DNA from: Bacillus sp. AFS073361
GTDB lineage: Bacteria; Bacillota; Bacilli; Bacillales; Cytobacillaceae
DNA length: 64,000 bases
Assembly: GCF_002567005.1 (NCBI RefSeq)
Contig: NZ_NUZU01000004.1
Coordinates: 62,001-126,000, forward strand
Direction: 5' to 3'
In this document: positions 26,983-35,698 of the stretch, in pieces
Layout of the letters: every line of letters starts with the position of its first letter
Position numbering within the stretch: position 1 is the stretch's first letter
The notes under the pieces: generated by a model
The model's input: the letters and a program-made list of their open reading frames with translations, nothing else
What the model was told of the DNA's origin: nothing
The model's database searches: none
Translations under genes and position numbers: made by a program

Positions 26983-28131
26983 GTGTTAGCTCTAACCAAT
27001 GTAAAAGGCTTTGATGGCCAAGGAAATCGCTTGAATCAAACAACCATTCTGATTGAAGAGGGGAAATTTAAGGAAATAGGAAGAAACCTTCCGATCCCGG
27101 CAGGGGCTGTTGTGATTGACGCTCAAGGAAAAGTGGTCACCCCTGGATTAATTGACGTACATACACATCTTGGCATTCACGAAGAAGGAATAGGAGCAGA
27201 AGGTCATGATTATAATGAAATCAGTTCGCCGACTACACCAGAGGTACGTGCATTAGACGGCATTAACCCACGGGAGAAGGGCTTTGAAGATGCCCGGCGC
27301 GCAGGTGTGACAACAGTTCAGATTATGCCTGGCAGCGCAAATGTCATCGGCGGGGAGATGGTCGTTTTAAAAACAGCTGGACATATCGTCGATGAAATGC
27401 TATTAAAAAGCCCTTCTGGGTTAAAAGCAGCCACTGGGGAAAATCCCAAACGTTTCTATGGAGCAAAAGGGAAACTTCCTGTTACACGAATGGGAACCGC
27501 CTCACTGCTTCGTCAAAAGTTCATCGAAGCCCAGGAGTATCAGGAAAAAAGAAAAGAAGGCAAAACAGAACGCAAGCTTGATTTAGAAAACATTGCAAAA
27601 GTCTTAAATAAAGAAATCCCATTACGTGTTCATGCGCACCGTGCCGATGATATCGTAACAGTCCTTCGTCTCAAGCGTGAATTTAACATTGACCTAACGA
27701 TTGAACATTGCACCGAGGGTCACTTTATTGCCCCATTCATTGCAAAGCATGACGTAAGGGTATCAGTCGGTCCCACGATGTCTACTCGTTCGAAAATAGA
27801 GCTTGCCGACAAAGGCTGGCAAACACTAACGGCTCTTTCTGAAGCCGGTGTACCGTTTTCTTTAACCACAGATCATCCTGTCGTAGGCATCGAGCATTTA
27901 ACAACAAGTGCGATCTTAGCAGTTAAATATGGACTAAGTGAAGAACAAGCATTACAAGCCATCACCATCAACGCTGCAAAACATTTAGGTGTGGAAGAAA
28001 ATGTGGGTTCCATTGAAGTGGGGAAAGACGCTGACTTCGTCCTTTGGAGCGGAGACCCGTTTGACCTTAGGAGCAAGGTCGAACAAACCTATATTAACGG
28101 GGAATTGATCTTCAGCTTGGATAATTTCTAA
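26983..28131 (+). CDS. Amidohydrolase family protein (imidazolonepropionase-like)
   Basis: 382 residues from GTG 26983, set by AAGAGGAGG 9 bases upstream; the frame also opens at ATG 26941. Composite domain with the TIM-barrel metal site: DVHTHLGIHE (HxH), HAHRADD, IEHCTEGH and TTDHPVVG with the catalytic Asp, then the NAAKHLGVEENVGSIEVGKDADFVL closing strand. Related proteins hydrolyse cyclic amides or dipeptide-like substrates. Divergent from the lrp-dpp island with a 190-bp shared promoter region, so it may be under the same regulator. Confidence 0.88.
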   Translation: MLALTNVKGFDGQGNRLNQTTILIEEGKFKEIGRNLPIPAGAVVIDAQGKVVTPGLIDVHTHLGIHEEGIGAEGHDYNEISSPTTPEVRALDGINPREKGFEDARRAGVTTVQIMPGSANVIGGEMVVLKTAGHIVDEMLLKSPSGLKAATGENPKRFYGAKGKLPVTRMGTASLLRQKFIEAQEYQEKRKEGKTERKLDLENIAKVLNKEIPLRVHAHRADDIVTVLRLKREFNIDLTIEHCTEGHFIAPFIAKHDVRVSVGPTMSTRSKIELADKGWQTLTALSEAGVPFSLTTDHPVVGIEHLTTSAILAVKYGLSEEQALQAITINAAKHLGVEENVGSIEVGKDADFVLWSGDPFDLRSKVEQTYINGELIFSLDNF

Positions 28132-28146
28132 AAAACTAAGTGGTTG

Positions 28147-28194
28147 AAGCAATGCAGCACCATGGGGGTAGACCCATGGTGCTGCATTGCTTTT
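28147..28194 (+). terminator. Terminator of the amidohydrolase gene
   Basis: Very strong AAGCAATGCAGCACCATGGG / CCCATGGTGCTGCATTGCTT stem (about 20 bp) followed by TTA. Confidence 0.9.
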
Positions 28195-28215
28195 AGGTAA
28201 ATGAAGGAATCAGAG

Positions 28216-28260
28216 TGACGGAAAATAAACGGAGGTTTTCCCGTATGTAGAGCAAAATGG
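28216..28260 (+). repeat. Palindrome-array repeat, copy 4 (single-unit fragment)
   Basis: ACGGAAAATAAACGGAGG then TTTTCCCGT and a partial AAAATGGA segment, matching unit 1 of copies 1 and 3. Truncated at the following gene remnant. Confidence 0.6.
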
Positions 28261-28261
28261 A

Positions 28262-28399
28262 ATGTTAAAAGAAACAGCGAAAGTGCCTGTCATGGCGGTT
28301 TTAAACAGATTAGCTGATGGCTCAATTGAAAATGCAGATCCTGCAGTGTATGATGCGATTCCAGATTATGTCGAAAAGACCCCCATAAAGCTCACTTAA
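28262..28399 (+). pseudogene. Unidentified 45-codon gene remnant
   Basis: The frame reads ETAKVPVMAVLNRLADG and DPAVYDAIPDYVEKTP before stopping; it looks like coding sequence with normal amino-acid use, not chance, but has no ribosome site and abuts a truncated repeat. Probably the C-terminal end of a lost gene. Family not recognised. Two direct copies of AAGCTCACTTAAATGGGACA follow. Confidence 0.4.
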
Positions 28400-28491
28400 A
28401 TGGGACAAGCTCACTTAAATGGGACATTAGTTAGCAACTACATGAGAGCATGGGTCCAACTTAACATTAAGAATTCCATTTTTACCTTCAA

Positions 28492-28533
28492 AAGAAATCC
28501 CCTTCACTAAAAGCGAAGAGGATTTCTTTTGAA
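28492..28533. terminator. Terminator between remnants
   Basis: AAAGAAATCCCCTTC / GAAGAGGATTTCTTT stem; T-rich on both strands. On the minus strand it follows the broken SpoIID/Ig gene. Confidence 0.75.
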
Positions 28534-28538
28534 CTATT

Positions 28539-29385
28539 ATTTTACTTTGACTGCCACTGCCTTACTAAAATTCTTTGCCTTATCAGTTGCTGTCAAGCTT
28601 AAAACTGTTCTCTTCTTTTGAGCTTTAATTACCTACTTTATCAGTTGCTGTGATTGCCAATTCTGTTCCTGCTACTTGAACCGGAATGACTACTGTAAAT
28701 TTCCCATCTGTACCGGGAGTTGCTGATCCAATAGTGACCCTACTAACTTTTACCTCTACTGTAGATCCCGGTTCCGCTTCGCCTGTTACAGAAGTATCTT
28801 TATCGGTTACTTCGTTTACAATCGCAGGTTCAGGTACCGATTGGTAATACGTAACTAAAGCCGTTCCTGGGTAGTAAAAGGATATTATGTCCTTGTATAA
28901 AATTCCTGCATCAACTTCAGAGCTTCTATTGGCCAAAATCCATACATCTCAAATGGAACCACACCTTTTACATAATCTTCGAGATTGATAGTGTTAATTG
29001 GCCTGACATATCGATTATTTTCAATCGTAAAACGAATACTGCCGGTGTATTCACGGTTGTTAATGATCGCATGATCAATGTGATGAACCGGCTTAATCGA
29101 TAGATCGACCCTGGAGGCTAATATCGTATCTCCATCATATAAACCTAGAGCCCCGTTCTCTACCTTTACCGAATAGCTTTTATTAGCGCTTAATAGATTC
29201 GAAGAATTTCCGTTTAAGTAGTAACTTCCCTTTATCTTTAATGAAACACTTGACTGATTACCTAAGAAATTGACTAACTTTACCTGAATGTTTGGCTCTG
29301 CAGCAATCGCTGCCGCTTCTTTATAAGGAGGAGCAATACTTAGAAAGACAATGGTCGTAATCAAAAAATGAAATAATTTTCTCAT
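28539..29385 (-). pseudogene. SpoIID/LytB-domain protein with Ig-like repeat, internally deleted and frameshifted
   Basis: The frame from ATG 29385 has a signal peptide, an N-terminal SpoIID-associated region and INLEDYVKGVVPFEMYGFWP, the start of the SpoIID catalytic domain, then loses frame. A second frame (28936 onward) resumes at ILYKDIISFYYPGTALVTYY, which is the end of the SpoIID domain, followed by a bacterial Ig-like domain (VNEVTDKDTSVTGEAEPGST). A third piece, from about 28630 to the TAA at 28539, reads LTATDKAKNFSKAVAVKVK, the end of a further Ig-like domain. About 200 or more residues of the catalytic domain are missing, so this is a decayed secreted peptidoglycan-acting protein. 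Confidence 0.8.
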
Positions 29386-29549
29386 ATCCTTTCCAATAGT
29401 TTCTTAGATTAATAAGATATCTTTTGCTTGCATATATCCTCTATTTTCCATAAAAACCTAAGTTTTTCTGTAAAAATTTTATATCGTACAAATCAGATGC
29501 ATTCTATAAACCAAATCCCCTTAACCGATGTAACCTATATTGCATTAAA

Positions 29550-29855
29550 CGACACCCATTCGACTAAATTCCAGATAAGTTATACTAATCAAACGTATGG
29601 TTAAATCAGCTGCAAGAACTGAAAATCTAATAGTTTCCTCTCCAAATAACATAAGAGAATTGTCGAGATGCGCTTGAAAATTCCGCAGGAAATATTCCAA
29701 CTTTCCACAAAATCAGATCAGATTCTTACAAACTTCCATTATTCTATTAAAACTCCGCCTTTTCGAAACTAATCAAACGTTTGGTTAAATGGAACCTCAG
29801 CCTTCACCATTCCTGCCTTTCCCATTGCATTTACCCGAAAAGAATGTCGAGAGCT
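29550..29855. repeat. Non-coding block B, homologous to 14250-14560
   Basis: Second copy of the block described at 14.3 kb, same strand and order, with palindromes TCAAACGTATGGTTAAA near 29589 and TCAAACGTTTGGTTAAA near 29773. Conserved internal CCGCAGGAAATAT and CACAAAATCAGATC. Again it lies upstream of a broken minus-strand gene and contains no credible ORF. Confidence 0.75.
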
Positions 29856-29866
29856 GTTTTCAAAGA

Positions 29867-30406
29867 TTACTGGTCTAAATAGAAATCTAGGTTAGTAACG
29901 AAAGATGATTTGAGCTTAACTAAATATTCTGGAATTCCTTTTTTAAATTTCAATGAAAAATCCCCTTCACATCCGGTAGGCTCTGTCGAATCCCCATTAG
30001 TAGATTCATTGCTAATGACTGCATATGCAACATCTGATTCAGGACTGCCTGAATAAAAAGGATTCACCACTCTAAAAATAGTAACTCCCGAATAATAGGT
30101 ATCAGCAGGAGATCTTGAAACTCCTACTCTCATATAAATATAAGGCTGATTTGCGTAATCGCTTTTTGACAAATAGGAATTTAAATAAACAGCAATATAT
30201 CCCTCCTCACCGATTAACGGATAATTTGATGGATCACGATAATCAGCTTCATTTTCATTCGCCTGCTTAGGCTCTTTTCCAACCGAAATATTCGCATTCA
30301 AACTCTTCTCCGGTTGTAGAGAAGCAGCTTCCTTCCCTTGCGCAAAAACCGTTCCGGGTAAAACTAACAGCTGCAATACTAGTAATAAAACTACCATCCT
30401 TCGCAA
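29867..30406 (-). CDS. Secreted protein of unknown function (179 aa)
   Basis: Signal peptide at about 1-22 (hydrophobic VVLLLVLQLLVLPGTVFA, cleavage after FAQ likely). The mature part is acidic then beta-rich, with many Tyr and Ser residues, and has a single Cys. No family recognised. The start is uncertain: TTG 30406 has AGGG 5 bases upstream; ATG 30397 lies directly on a GAAGG. Single gene, no terminator seen. Confidence 0.6.
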   Translation of the reverse strand: MRRMVVLLLVLQLLVLPGTVFAQGKEAASLQPEKSLNANISVGKEPKQANENEADYRDPSNYPLIGEEGYIAVYLNSYLSKSDYANQPYIYMRVGVSRSPADTYYSGVTIFRVVNPFYSGSPESDVAYAVISNESTNGDSTEPTGCEGDFSLKFKKGIPEYLVKLKSSFVTNLDFYLDQ

Positions 30407-30596
30407 AATTCCCTGCCCCTATCCATCATTATTACAGGAAAATACTATCAGGTTATATCGTTTTAGTATATTACCTTTGAAGTACAGGTACTGTTCTCTT
30501 GGTCGTCTTATGGACTTAAAGGATGTTAGTCCCAACTACTTAAAGGGACGGTCCCCAAATCAATAGATACCACTAAAAAATCCAAGCCTCTCCAAG

Positions 30597-30623
30597 TTTA
30601 CAATTTTTAGATTATGGTATAAT
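30597..30623 (+). promoter_or_regulatory. Sigma-A-like promoter of the PPC-domain protein
   Basis: TTTACA at 30597 and TATAAT at 30618-30623 (spacer 15), 40 bases before the start. The minus 10 box is perfect, the spacer short. Confidence 0.55.
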
Positions 30624-30662
30624 ATACCTGAATTTCATTATAGTAGGGGGAAAAGAGTAGAA

Positions 30663-32621
30663 ATGAAGAGGAAGATAGTATCAGTATTATTCTTATTATT
30701 TGCCGTGTTAATGGGAAACACGAGTGCTTTTGCGAATGTAGGGGATGATACCTACCAAACCGCGCAATCAATTAATGTTAATACCGTTTATAGCGGCATG
30801 TTAAAGGGATATGACGATTATGAAGATTACTATAAATTCACCTTAACAATGCCAGGACAAGTAAAATTTAATATTAATAATATTAGTGATAGTTCATGGG
30901 ACTTTCAGATTACTGATCAGTATGGAAATGTTTATACTGATGGTACAACGGATAACAGCAATACTGCGCTAGGCGTGACAGAAAGACGGGTCGGACTTCC
31001 TGTAGGAACTTATTATTTAAAGATTGATGATGACTATAATTCATACAATAAAACTTACCATTTTGCTGTTAACTTTACCTCCATGCAAAATATCGAAACG
31101 GAGTTTAATAATGTCCTAGCCTCAGCAAATCCGATCAATACAAACCAAGACATTATTGGGGAAATGCAATCATCAGGTGACTATGATTATTTCAAATTTA
31201 CACTACCTGAAGATGGAGCCATTACACTTAAAATGGATCAAAAATCTGATGTTCAATGGGATGTAACAATCCTTAACCAGTACGGTGAAGTTTATAAGGA
31301 AATGACCACAGACTCCTCTTCGTATGTTATGCTCCCAATGGAAACAACCGTAGGACTGCCAAAAGGGACATACTATGTAGTTATTGATGATGATTATAAT
31401 GCTAGTCAAAAACCTTATAAGTTTCGGGTGAATTATACAAAGTCGAAAGTGTTCGAGAAAGAGTTTAATAATAACTCCCAATCAGCCAATCCCGTTACCA
31501 TCGGCACAACATACACCGGACACCTCCAATCTTATGGCGATGTCGACTTTTATACCTTTAAGGTAGCGGGTTCATCCACAGTAGATTTCTTCTTGAGCAG
31601 AATGCCAAATGTATCTTGGGATGTTACCATTTATGATCAGTATGGAAATGAAAAAGGGACATTCACAACAAAGAATGACCAATTTGCAAAGGGATGGGAA
31701 ACGGCACGATTTAATTTAGCAGCCGGCCAATACTATGTTTCTATTGATAATGACTACAATTCTATCGATAAAAAATACAATCTGCTTATTAAAGGGCTTT
31801 CCCCAACGGTAAGAAGTTCATCTGTAAAAGTAGCTAATTACGTGGGTAAATCTGATATCATTACAACTAGTTCAATCCAGAAGGGTGATATCGTAAAGGT
31901 CTACTCTGCATCAGGAAAGTATCTGGCTTCTTCTAAGCCTGCAGCATCTACTTACACTAGTGTCGCCGTAAGTCAGCTTTCAACAAAGTCAGGTTATATT
32001 TATGTTACCCTTACTAGAAGCGGTATGTCTGAAAGTGCAAAAGTAAAGGTAGCTTATAATGCGGAGCCAATCACTCCTAAACCATCTGCATCGAAAATTA
32101 AAATAACGAATTTTATAGGGAATTACGATAAGATTTACGTAAGCAGCCTGAAAAAAGGGGATGTTGTAAAAGTATACACATCCAAAGGAAATCTACTAGC
32201 AACATCTAGTTCAGTGACGTCTACTTCCGCAACTATTAGTACGAAACAACTTGGGACAAAATCCGGAAGTGTCTATATTACCGTAAAGAGAATCGGAATG
32301 CATGAAAGTGCAAAAGTAAAAGTAGCTTATTATGCAGAGCCAGTCACTCCTAAACCATCAACCTCAAAAATTAAAATAACGAATTATAAAGGGAAATACG
32401 ATAAGATTTACGTAAGCAGCCTGAAAAAAGGTGATATTGTAAAAGTTTACACATCCAAAGGAAAACTACTAGCAACATCTAAATCAGTGACGTCTACTTC
32501 CGCAACCATTAGTACGAAACAACTTGGGACAAAATCCGGAAGTGTCTATATTACTGTAAAACGAATCGGAATGCATGAAAGTGCTAAAGTGAAGAAGACA
32601 TTTTCTGCTGAAAAGAGATAA
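30663..32621 (+). CDS. Secreted three-PPC-domain protein with C-terminal beta repeats
   Basis: 652 residues. Signal peptide ends at about 24 (TSAFA). Three successive bacterial pre-peptidase C-terminal (PPC) domains at about 30-140, 150-262 and 270-378, each with a D-YEDYYKFTL-type strand, WDxxIxDQYGN and a YxxxIDDDYN strand. Three C-terminal repeats of about 80 residues follow (about 390-645), each with KGDIVKVYxxxGKxLA and LGTKSGxVYITVxRxGMHESAKVKV. The last two are nearly identical. No protease domain, so it is probably a surface or matrix adhesin-like protein. AGGGGGA precedes ATG 30663; strong terminator follows. Confidence 0.8.
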   Translation: MKRKIVSVLFLLFAVLMGNTSAFANVGDDTYQTAQSINVNTVYSGMLKGYDDYEDYYKFTLTMPGQVKFNINNISDSSWDFQITDQYGNVYTDGTTDNSNTALGVTERRVGLPVGTYYLKIDDDYNSYNKTYHFAVNFTSMQNIETEFNNVLASANPINTNQDIIGEMQSSGDYDYFKFTLPEDGAITLKMDQKSDVQWDVTILNQYGEVYKEMTTDSSSYVMLPMETTVGLPKGTYYVVIDDDYNASQKPYKFRVNYTKSKVFEKEFNNNSQSANPVTIGTTYTGHLQSYGDVDFYTFKVAGSSTVDFFLSRMPNVSWDVTIYDQYGNEKGTFTTKNDQFAKGWETARFNLAAGQYYVSIDNDYNSIDKKYNLLIKGLSPTVRSSSVKVANYVGKSDIITTSSIQKGDIVKVYSASGKYLASSKPAASTYTSVAVSQLSTKSGYIYVTLTRSGMSESAKVKVAYNAEPITPKPSASKIKITNFIGNYDKIYVSSLKKGDVVKVYTSKGNLLATSSSVTSTSATISTKQLGTKSGSVYITVKRIGMHESAKVKVAYYAEPVTPKPSTSKIKITNYKGKYDKIYVSSLKKGDIVKVYTSKGKLLATSKSVTSTSATISTKQLGTKSGSVYITVKRIGMHESAKVKKTFSAEKR

Positions 32622-32634
32622 TGGTTTAATATGA

Positions 32635-32688
32635 AAACACCCCCACGCTCGTAGATGATTATACTTCTACGACGCGGGGGTGTTTTTG
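32635..32688 (+). terminator. Terminator of the PPC-domain gene
   Basis: AAAACACCCCC / GGGGGTGTTTTT outer stem with an inner CGTAGA / TCTACG stem and T-run. Confidence 0.9.
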
Positions 32689-33007
32689 CATTTTTAGCAA
32701 AGAAGCGTAATTCTAGAAAAGAATAACACTCGGGTTCGATGTTATTAATTATTATTGTCACTCTGCTTTAGAGTTTCAGCTTATTATAGCAAGGAACCTT
32801 TTCTAGCAACTTTTTAGTCCCTTACACCTAATTTTTTTCGACTAGATTCCCTAATCCACCTACAAATTACCCGTAATTTCCCCTAAATATGACAAATTTA
32901 GTAAAGTTATCAACACTATCCACAAAATAGTTAAAATGAACCGCTTTTGTGTTCGCCTTGTTTATTTATATATGTTAGCTTTTGTTTAGGTATTAATAAG
33001 GGGGTGA
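32689..33007. other. Gene-free leader before the XRE gene
   Basis: AT-rich, no repeat or structured RNA recognised. AAGGGGGTGA at its right end is the ribosome site of the next gene. Confidence 0.5.
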
Positions 33008-33238
33008 ATGAGACAAATGGGGAAAAAGGTTGTTGTGAAACTTCATAGTTTACTAAGTAAGATGGGTATTTCAATGCGAGAATTATCCCGTAGATCAGGT
33101 GTGAGATTAGCGGCACTTATTGAGTTGGCCAATCACCAGAGACAAAATATTAACTTTAAACATATAGAGCAAATCGCTGAAGCACTTGGAATAGACGATA
33201 TTCGTGAAATCGTGGAAATAACAAATATTGATGAATAA
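33008..33238 (+). CDS. Small XRE-family HTH regulator
   Basis: 76 residues (73 if ATG 33017 is used; the AAGGGGGTGA box is close to the first and far from the second). A single Cro/C1-type HTH: LHSLLSKMGISMRELSRRSG, then RLAALIELANHQRQNINFKHIEQIAEALGI, the short HTH_26/YozG-like form with no effector domain. Stands alone, 250 bp before comK and in the same direction. Target unknown. Confidence 0.85.
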   Translation: MRQMGKKVVVKLHSLLSKMGISMRELSRRSGVRLAALIELANHQRQNINFKHIEQIAEALGIDDIREIVEITNIDE

Positions 33239-33485
33239 ACATTTTCTCCACTAAAAAAGTCATGATGGCTTGAATATACGATTTTCCAATAGATAAATGA
33301 ATCCATTATAAACCACAGACTTAATTATTTTTAAAAAAAAAACAACAGATCATCCAACTTCTAAATGTCCCGCATCAGATAACATCTAGTTTAATGTAAA
33401 AAAGTGAAGAATATTCACAGGCTGCCTATAGTTGTAAATCCATTTTTGAAGGTGCCCTGTCAAACCAATTTAGGGAGTTGAAATC
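33239..33485. other. Leader of the comK homologue
   Basis: AT-rich. ComK boxes (AAAA-N5-TTTT pairs) were looked for as evidence of autoregulation; none is convincing. Confidence 0.4.
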
Positions 33486-33989
33486 TTGTTTATTCAAAAA
33501 GAGTATATTATCAATCCGCATTTTATGTATATGGCTGGTCAGTATGATCGAAACGCTAAGCTTTGCACAATTGTTACGGAACTGAATAGAACCCTTATCG
33601 TAGACAAATCACCTCTAGAAATTCTAAATGATAGTATTAGATGCATTGGCTTTGATTTACGGGGCGCTATGGAAACAGCCAAATTTCTTCTTGGTACTAA
33701 ATATATGTGTCCGATCATGGTTAATCCCATACATAGAATTTGTGTTTTTCCTGATAAGTCATCAAAACATGACGATACGAAATGGTTTAATCCCATTCAT
33801 ATCACAAGAACACTCAGCTCAAATCAACAAGCACTGGTAGAGTTTGCGAATGGATTAACGATAACAGTTCCTATGAAACTTTATTCTTTTAACCATAAAC
33901 TGCAAACGGCCGACCAATTCAGGAAAATGATGCTTGGTATAGAACAGGATCCCTTTTCCTTTAAGAAAGATCCTCGAAAAGGGGCATAA
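33486..33989 (+). CDS. comK: ComK family competence transcription factor
   Basis: 167 residues with start TTG 33486 (AGGGAG 8 bases upstream). Matches ComK in length and landmarks: an N-terminal YIINPHFMYM stretch, RTLIVDKSPLEILNDS, the GFDLRGAMETAKFLLG segment (B. subtilis GSSYAGRKAGT), KYMCPIMVNPIHRICVFPD (PPIMVDPSNQIFLFP) and WFNPIHI (WISHVHV). ComK activates DNA-uptake genes by binding AT-boxes. The C-terminus is shorter than in B. subtilis ComK (192), ending DPRKGA; this lacks part of the tail used for ClpC/MecA turnover in B. subtilis. Bacilli often carry two comK genes; which one this is cannot be told. Confidence 0.82.
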   Translation: MFIQKEYIINPHFMYMAGQYDRNAKLCTIVTELNRTLIVDKSPLEILNDSIRCIGFDLRGAMETAKFLLGTKYMCPIMVNPIHRICVFPDKSSKHDDTKWFNPIHITRTLSSNQQALVEFANGLTITVPMKLYSFNHKLQTADQFRKMMLGIEQDPFSFKKDPRKGA

Positions 33990-34050
33990 TGTTCACCTAT
34001 AGCCATTAAGATTGAGATACTATTAAGACTTAAATTGGAGACTGATATTA

Positions 34051-34254
34051 ATGACGATGACTATAAAATTGAAGATATGTGATGATTGTGATTATTTATG
34101 CAGTAATTCAGCAACAAAATGCCAAATGTGCGGAAGTACAAATTTAGTAAATGGAACTTTTACACCAATAAAAGAGCCTCAAAAAAGCGATAGGAACAAG
34201 TTTAATAATATAATTAAGGAGTTTAATATTAAATATGAGGAATTAAACCGGTAA
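34051..34254 (+). CDS. Small zinc-ribbon protein (67 aa)
   Basis: Two CxxC pairs (CDDC and CQMC, 10 residues apart) form a likely zinc ribbon at residues 10-27, with an extra Cys between them, followed by a charged helix. ATG 34051 (or 34057); GGAG lies about 10 bases upstream. No family recognised. Terminator follows directly. Possibly in the comK transcript, 61 bp after it. Confidence 0.6.
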   Translation: MTMTIKLKICDDCDYLCSNSATKCQMCGSTNLVNGTFTPIKEPQKSDRNKFNNIIKEFNIKYEELNR

Positions 34255-34262
34255 ATTCAGTG

Positions 34263-34296
34263 AAAATCCCCTCCACATCGGCTGAAGGGGATTTTA
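34263..34296 (+). terminator. Terminator after the zinc-ribbon gene
   Basis: AAAATCCCCTCC / GAAGGGGATTTT hairpin with ACATCGGCT-type loop, then a short T-run. Same class of hairpin as at 12848. Confidence 0.85.
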
Positions 34297-34530
34297 CTCT
34301 AAGAGTTATTTGGTAAGAGCTGTGGAGCTGAACCACACTCTTCACTAATTACTAATCAGGGCATACCTTTTGAATCAGAGTGTTGTTACCCCTGACTCTC
34401 CTGAGCAGCGGATACCAATCACACTACTTCCACTATTTTATTCCAATATCCTCTGATATCTATTATCCTATGATTATGGTACTATTAATATAATTTGTAA
34501 AAAGTTGTATATTGATTGGAGGATTGGTCG

Positions 34531-35454
34531 ATGAAAACGAAGAAAAAGAGTAGAAAGTGGTTAAAGATAACCGGTGGTATTCTATTAATCCTGTTAGTTG
34601 CTGGTGGAGCCTATGCTTTTACTGTCTATAATTCTTTAAAAGGTGCAGTTGAAACCATGCATCAGCCCATTGAACGGAAACAATCAGAAAAACGGGAGAA
34701 ACCAGTAGCTTTTAAGGAAAAGGATCCTTTTTCCGTGCTGATGTTAGGTGTCGATGAACGGAAAGGTGACCGTGGCAGATCTGACACGATCATCGTCCTC
34801 ACAGTGAACCCAAACAATAATTCAGTAAAAATGCTCAGCATCCCACGTGATACACGTACTGAAATAGTAGGTAAAGGGAAAGAGGATAAGATAAACCATG
34901 CCTATGCCTTTGGTGGAGTGCCGATGGCAATGGATACCGTTGAGAACTTCCTTGATATCCCGATCGATTATTACATGCAAGTGAACATGGAAGGTTTTCA
35001 GGATATTGTTGATGCTGTGGGTGGAGTTACTGTAAGGAATGATTTAGACTTTACATCAGATGGTTTCCATTTTGCCAAAAAGGAATTAACTTTAAATGGA
35101 GAAAAGGCTTTGGCTTACACTAGAATGCGGTATGAAGATCCTAGAGGTGACTTTGGCCGTCAAACACGACAACGCCAAATCATTCAAGCGGTCATTAAAG
35201 AAGGCGCAAGTATATCAAGTATTACTAATTTCTCAGATATCTTCACCGCTATCGGTAAAAATGTAAAAACAAATCTTACTTTTGATCAATTGATAGATAT
35301 ACAAAAGAATTATCAAACAGTTGGTACAAACATCCAGCAAATGGAGATCAAAGAAACGGGCACGAAAATTAATAAAATCTATTATGGATTGGTTTCGGCC
35401 GAAGAAAAACAAAAGATCCAAAGCGAATTAAAAGCACAACTAGAGTTAAACTAA
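34531..35454 (+). CDS. LytR-CpsA-Psr (LCP) family cell-wall glycopolymer ligase
   Basis: 307 residues from ATG 34531 (GGAGG 8 bases upstream; a TTG at 34516 is within the box). Basic cytoplasmic N-terminus, one membrane helix (about 14-34), then an extracellular LCP domain with VLMLGVDERKGDRGRSDTI, SIPRDTRTEI, KINHAYAFGG and the late LAYTRMRYEDPRGDFGRQTRQRQ, including the Asp and Arg residues that bind the polyprenyl phosphate. Transfers teichoic acid or capsule polymers from lipid carrier to peptidoglycan. Own terminator follows. Confidence 0.93.
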   Translation: MKTKKKSRKWLKITGGILLILLVAGGAYAFTVYNSLKGAVETMHQPIERKQSEKREKPVAFKEKDPFSVLMLGVDERKGDRGRSDTIIVLTVNPNNNSVKMLSIPRDTRTEIVGKGKEDKINHAYAFGGVPMAMDTVENFLDIPIDYYMQVNMEGFQDIVDAVGGVTVRNDLDFTSDGFHFAKKELTLNGEKALAYTRMRYEDPRGDFGRQTRQRQIIQAVIKEGASISSITNFSDIFTAIGKNVKTNLTFDQLIDIQKNYQTVGTNIQQMEIKETGTKINKIYYGLVSAEEKQKIQSELKAQLELN

Positions 35455-35472
35455 AAATTTAAAGACAATAAG

Positions 35473-35519
35473 AGGAAACAGATATACCTTCAAAATAGGA
35501 GCATTTGTTTCCTTTTTTT
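35473..35519 (+). terminator. Terminator of the first LCP gene
   Basis: AGGAAACA / TGTTTCCT stem around a 24-base loop followed by a seven-T run. Confidence 0.8.
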
Positions 35520-35698
35520 GATTATCGGGAGTGTTATTGGTGCAGGATTCAGATATGGCTTAGCAGTAGTTTTTTCTACAAAATTCGTGTTTCTTCCAAT
35601 AATTTATATTGAATCCAATATCCAAAAACAGTAAAATAATTTCATGACTATTAACCTAGTTAATTTTAGAGGAATCACTCTACAACATCGGAGGAAAT

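Noticed and set aside
32546-32761. Minus-strand 71-codon frame at the end of the PPC gene
   Set aside because: It reads through the terminator hairpin of the PPC gene and overlaps real coding sequence.
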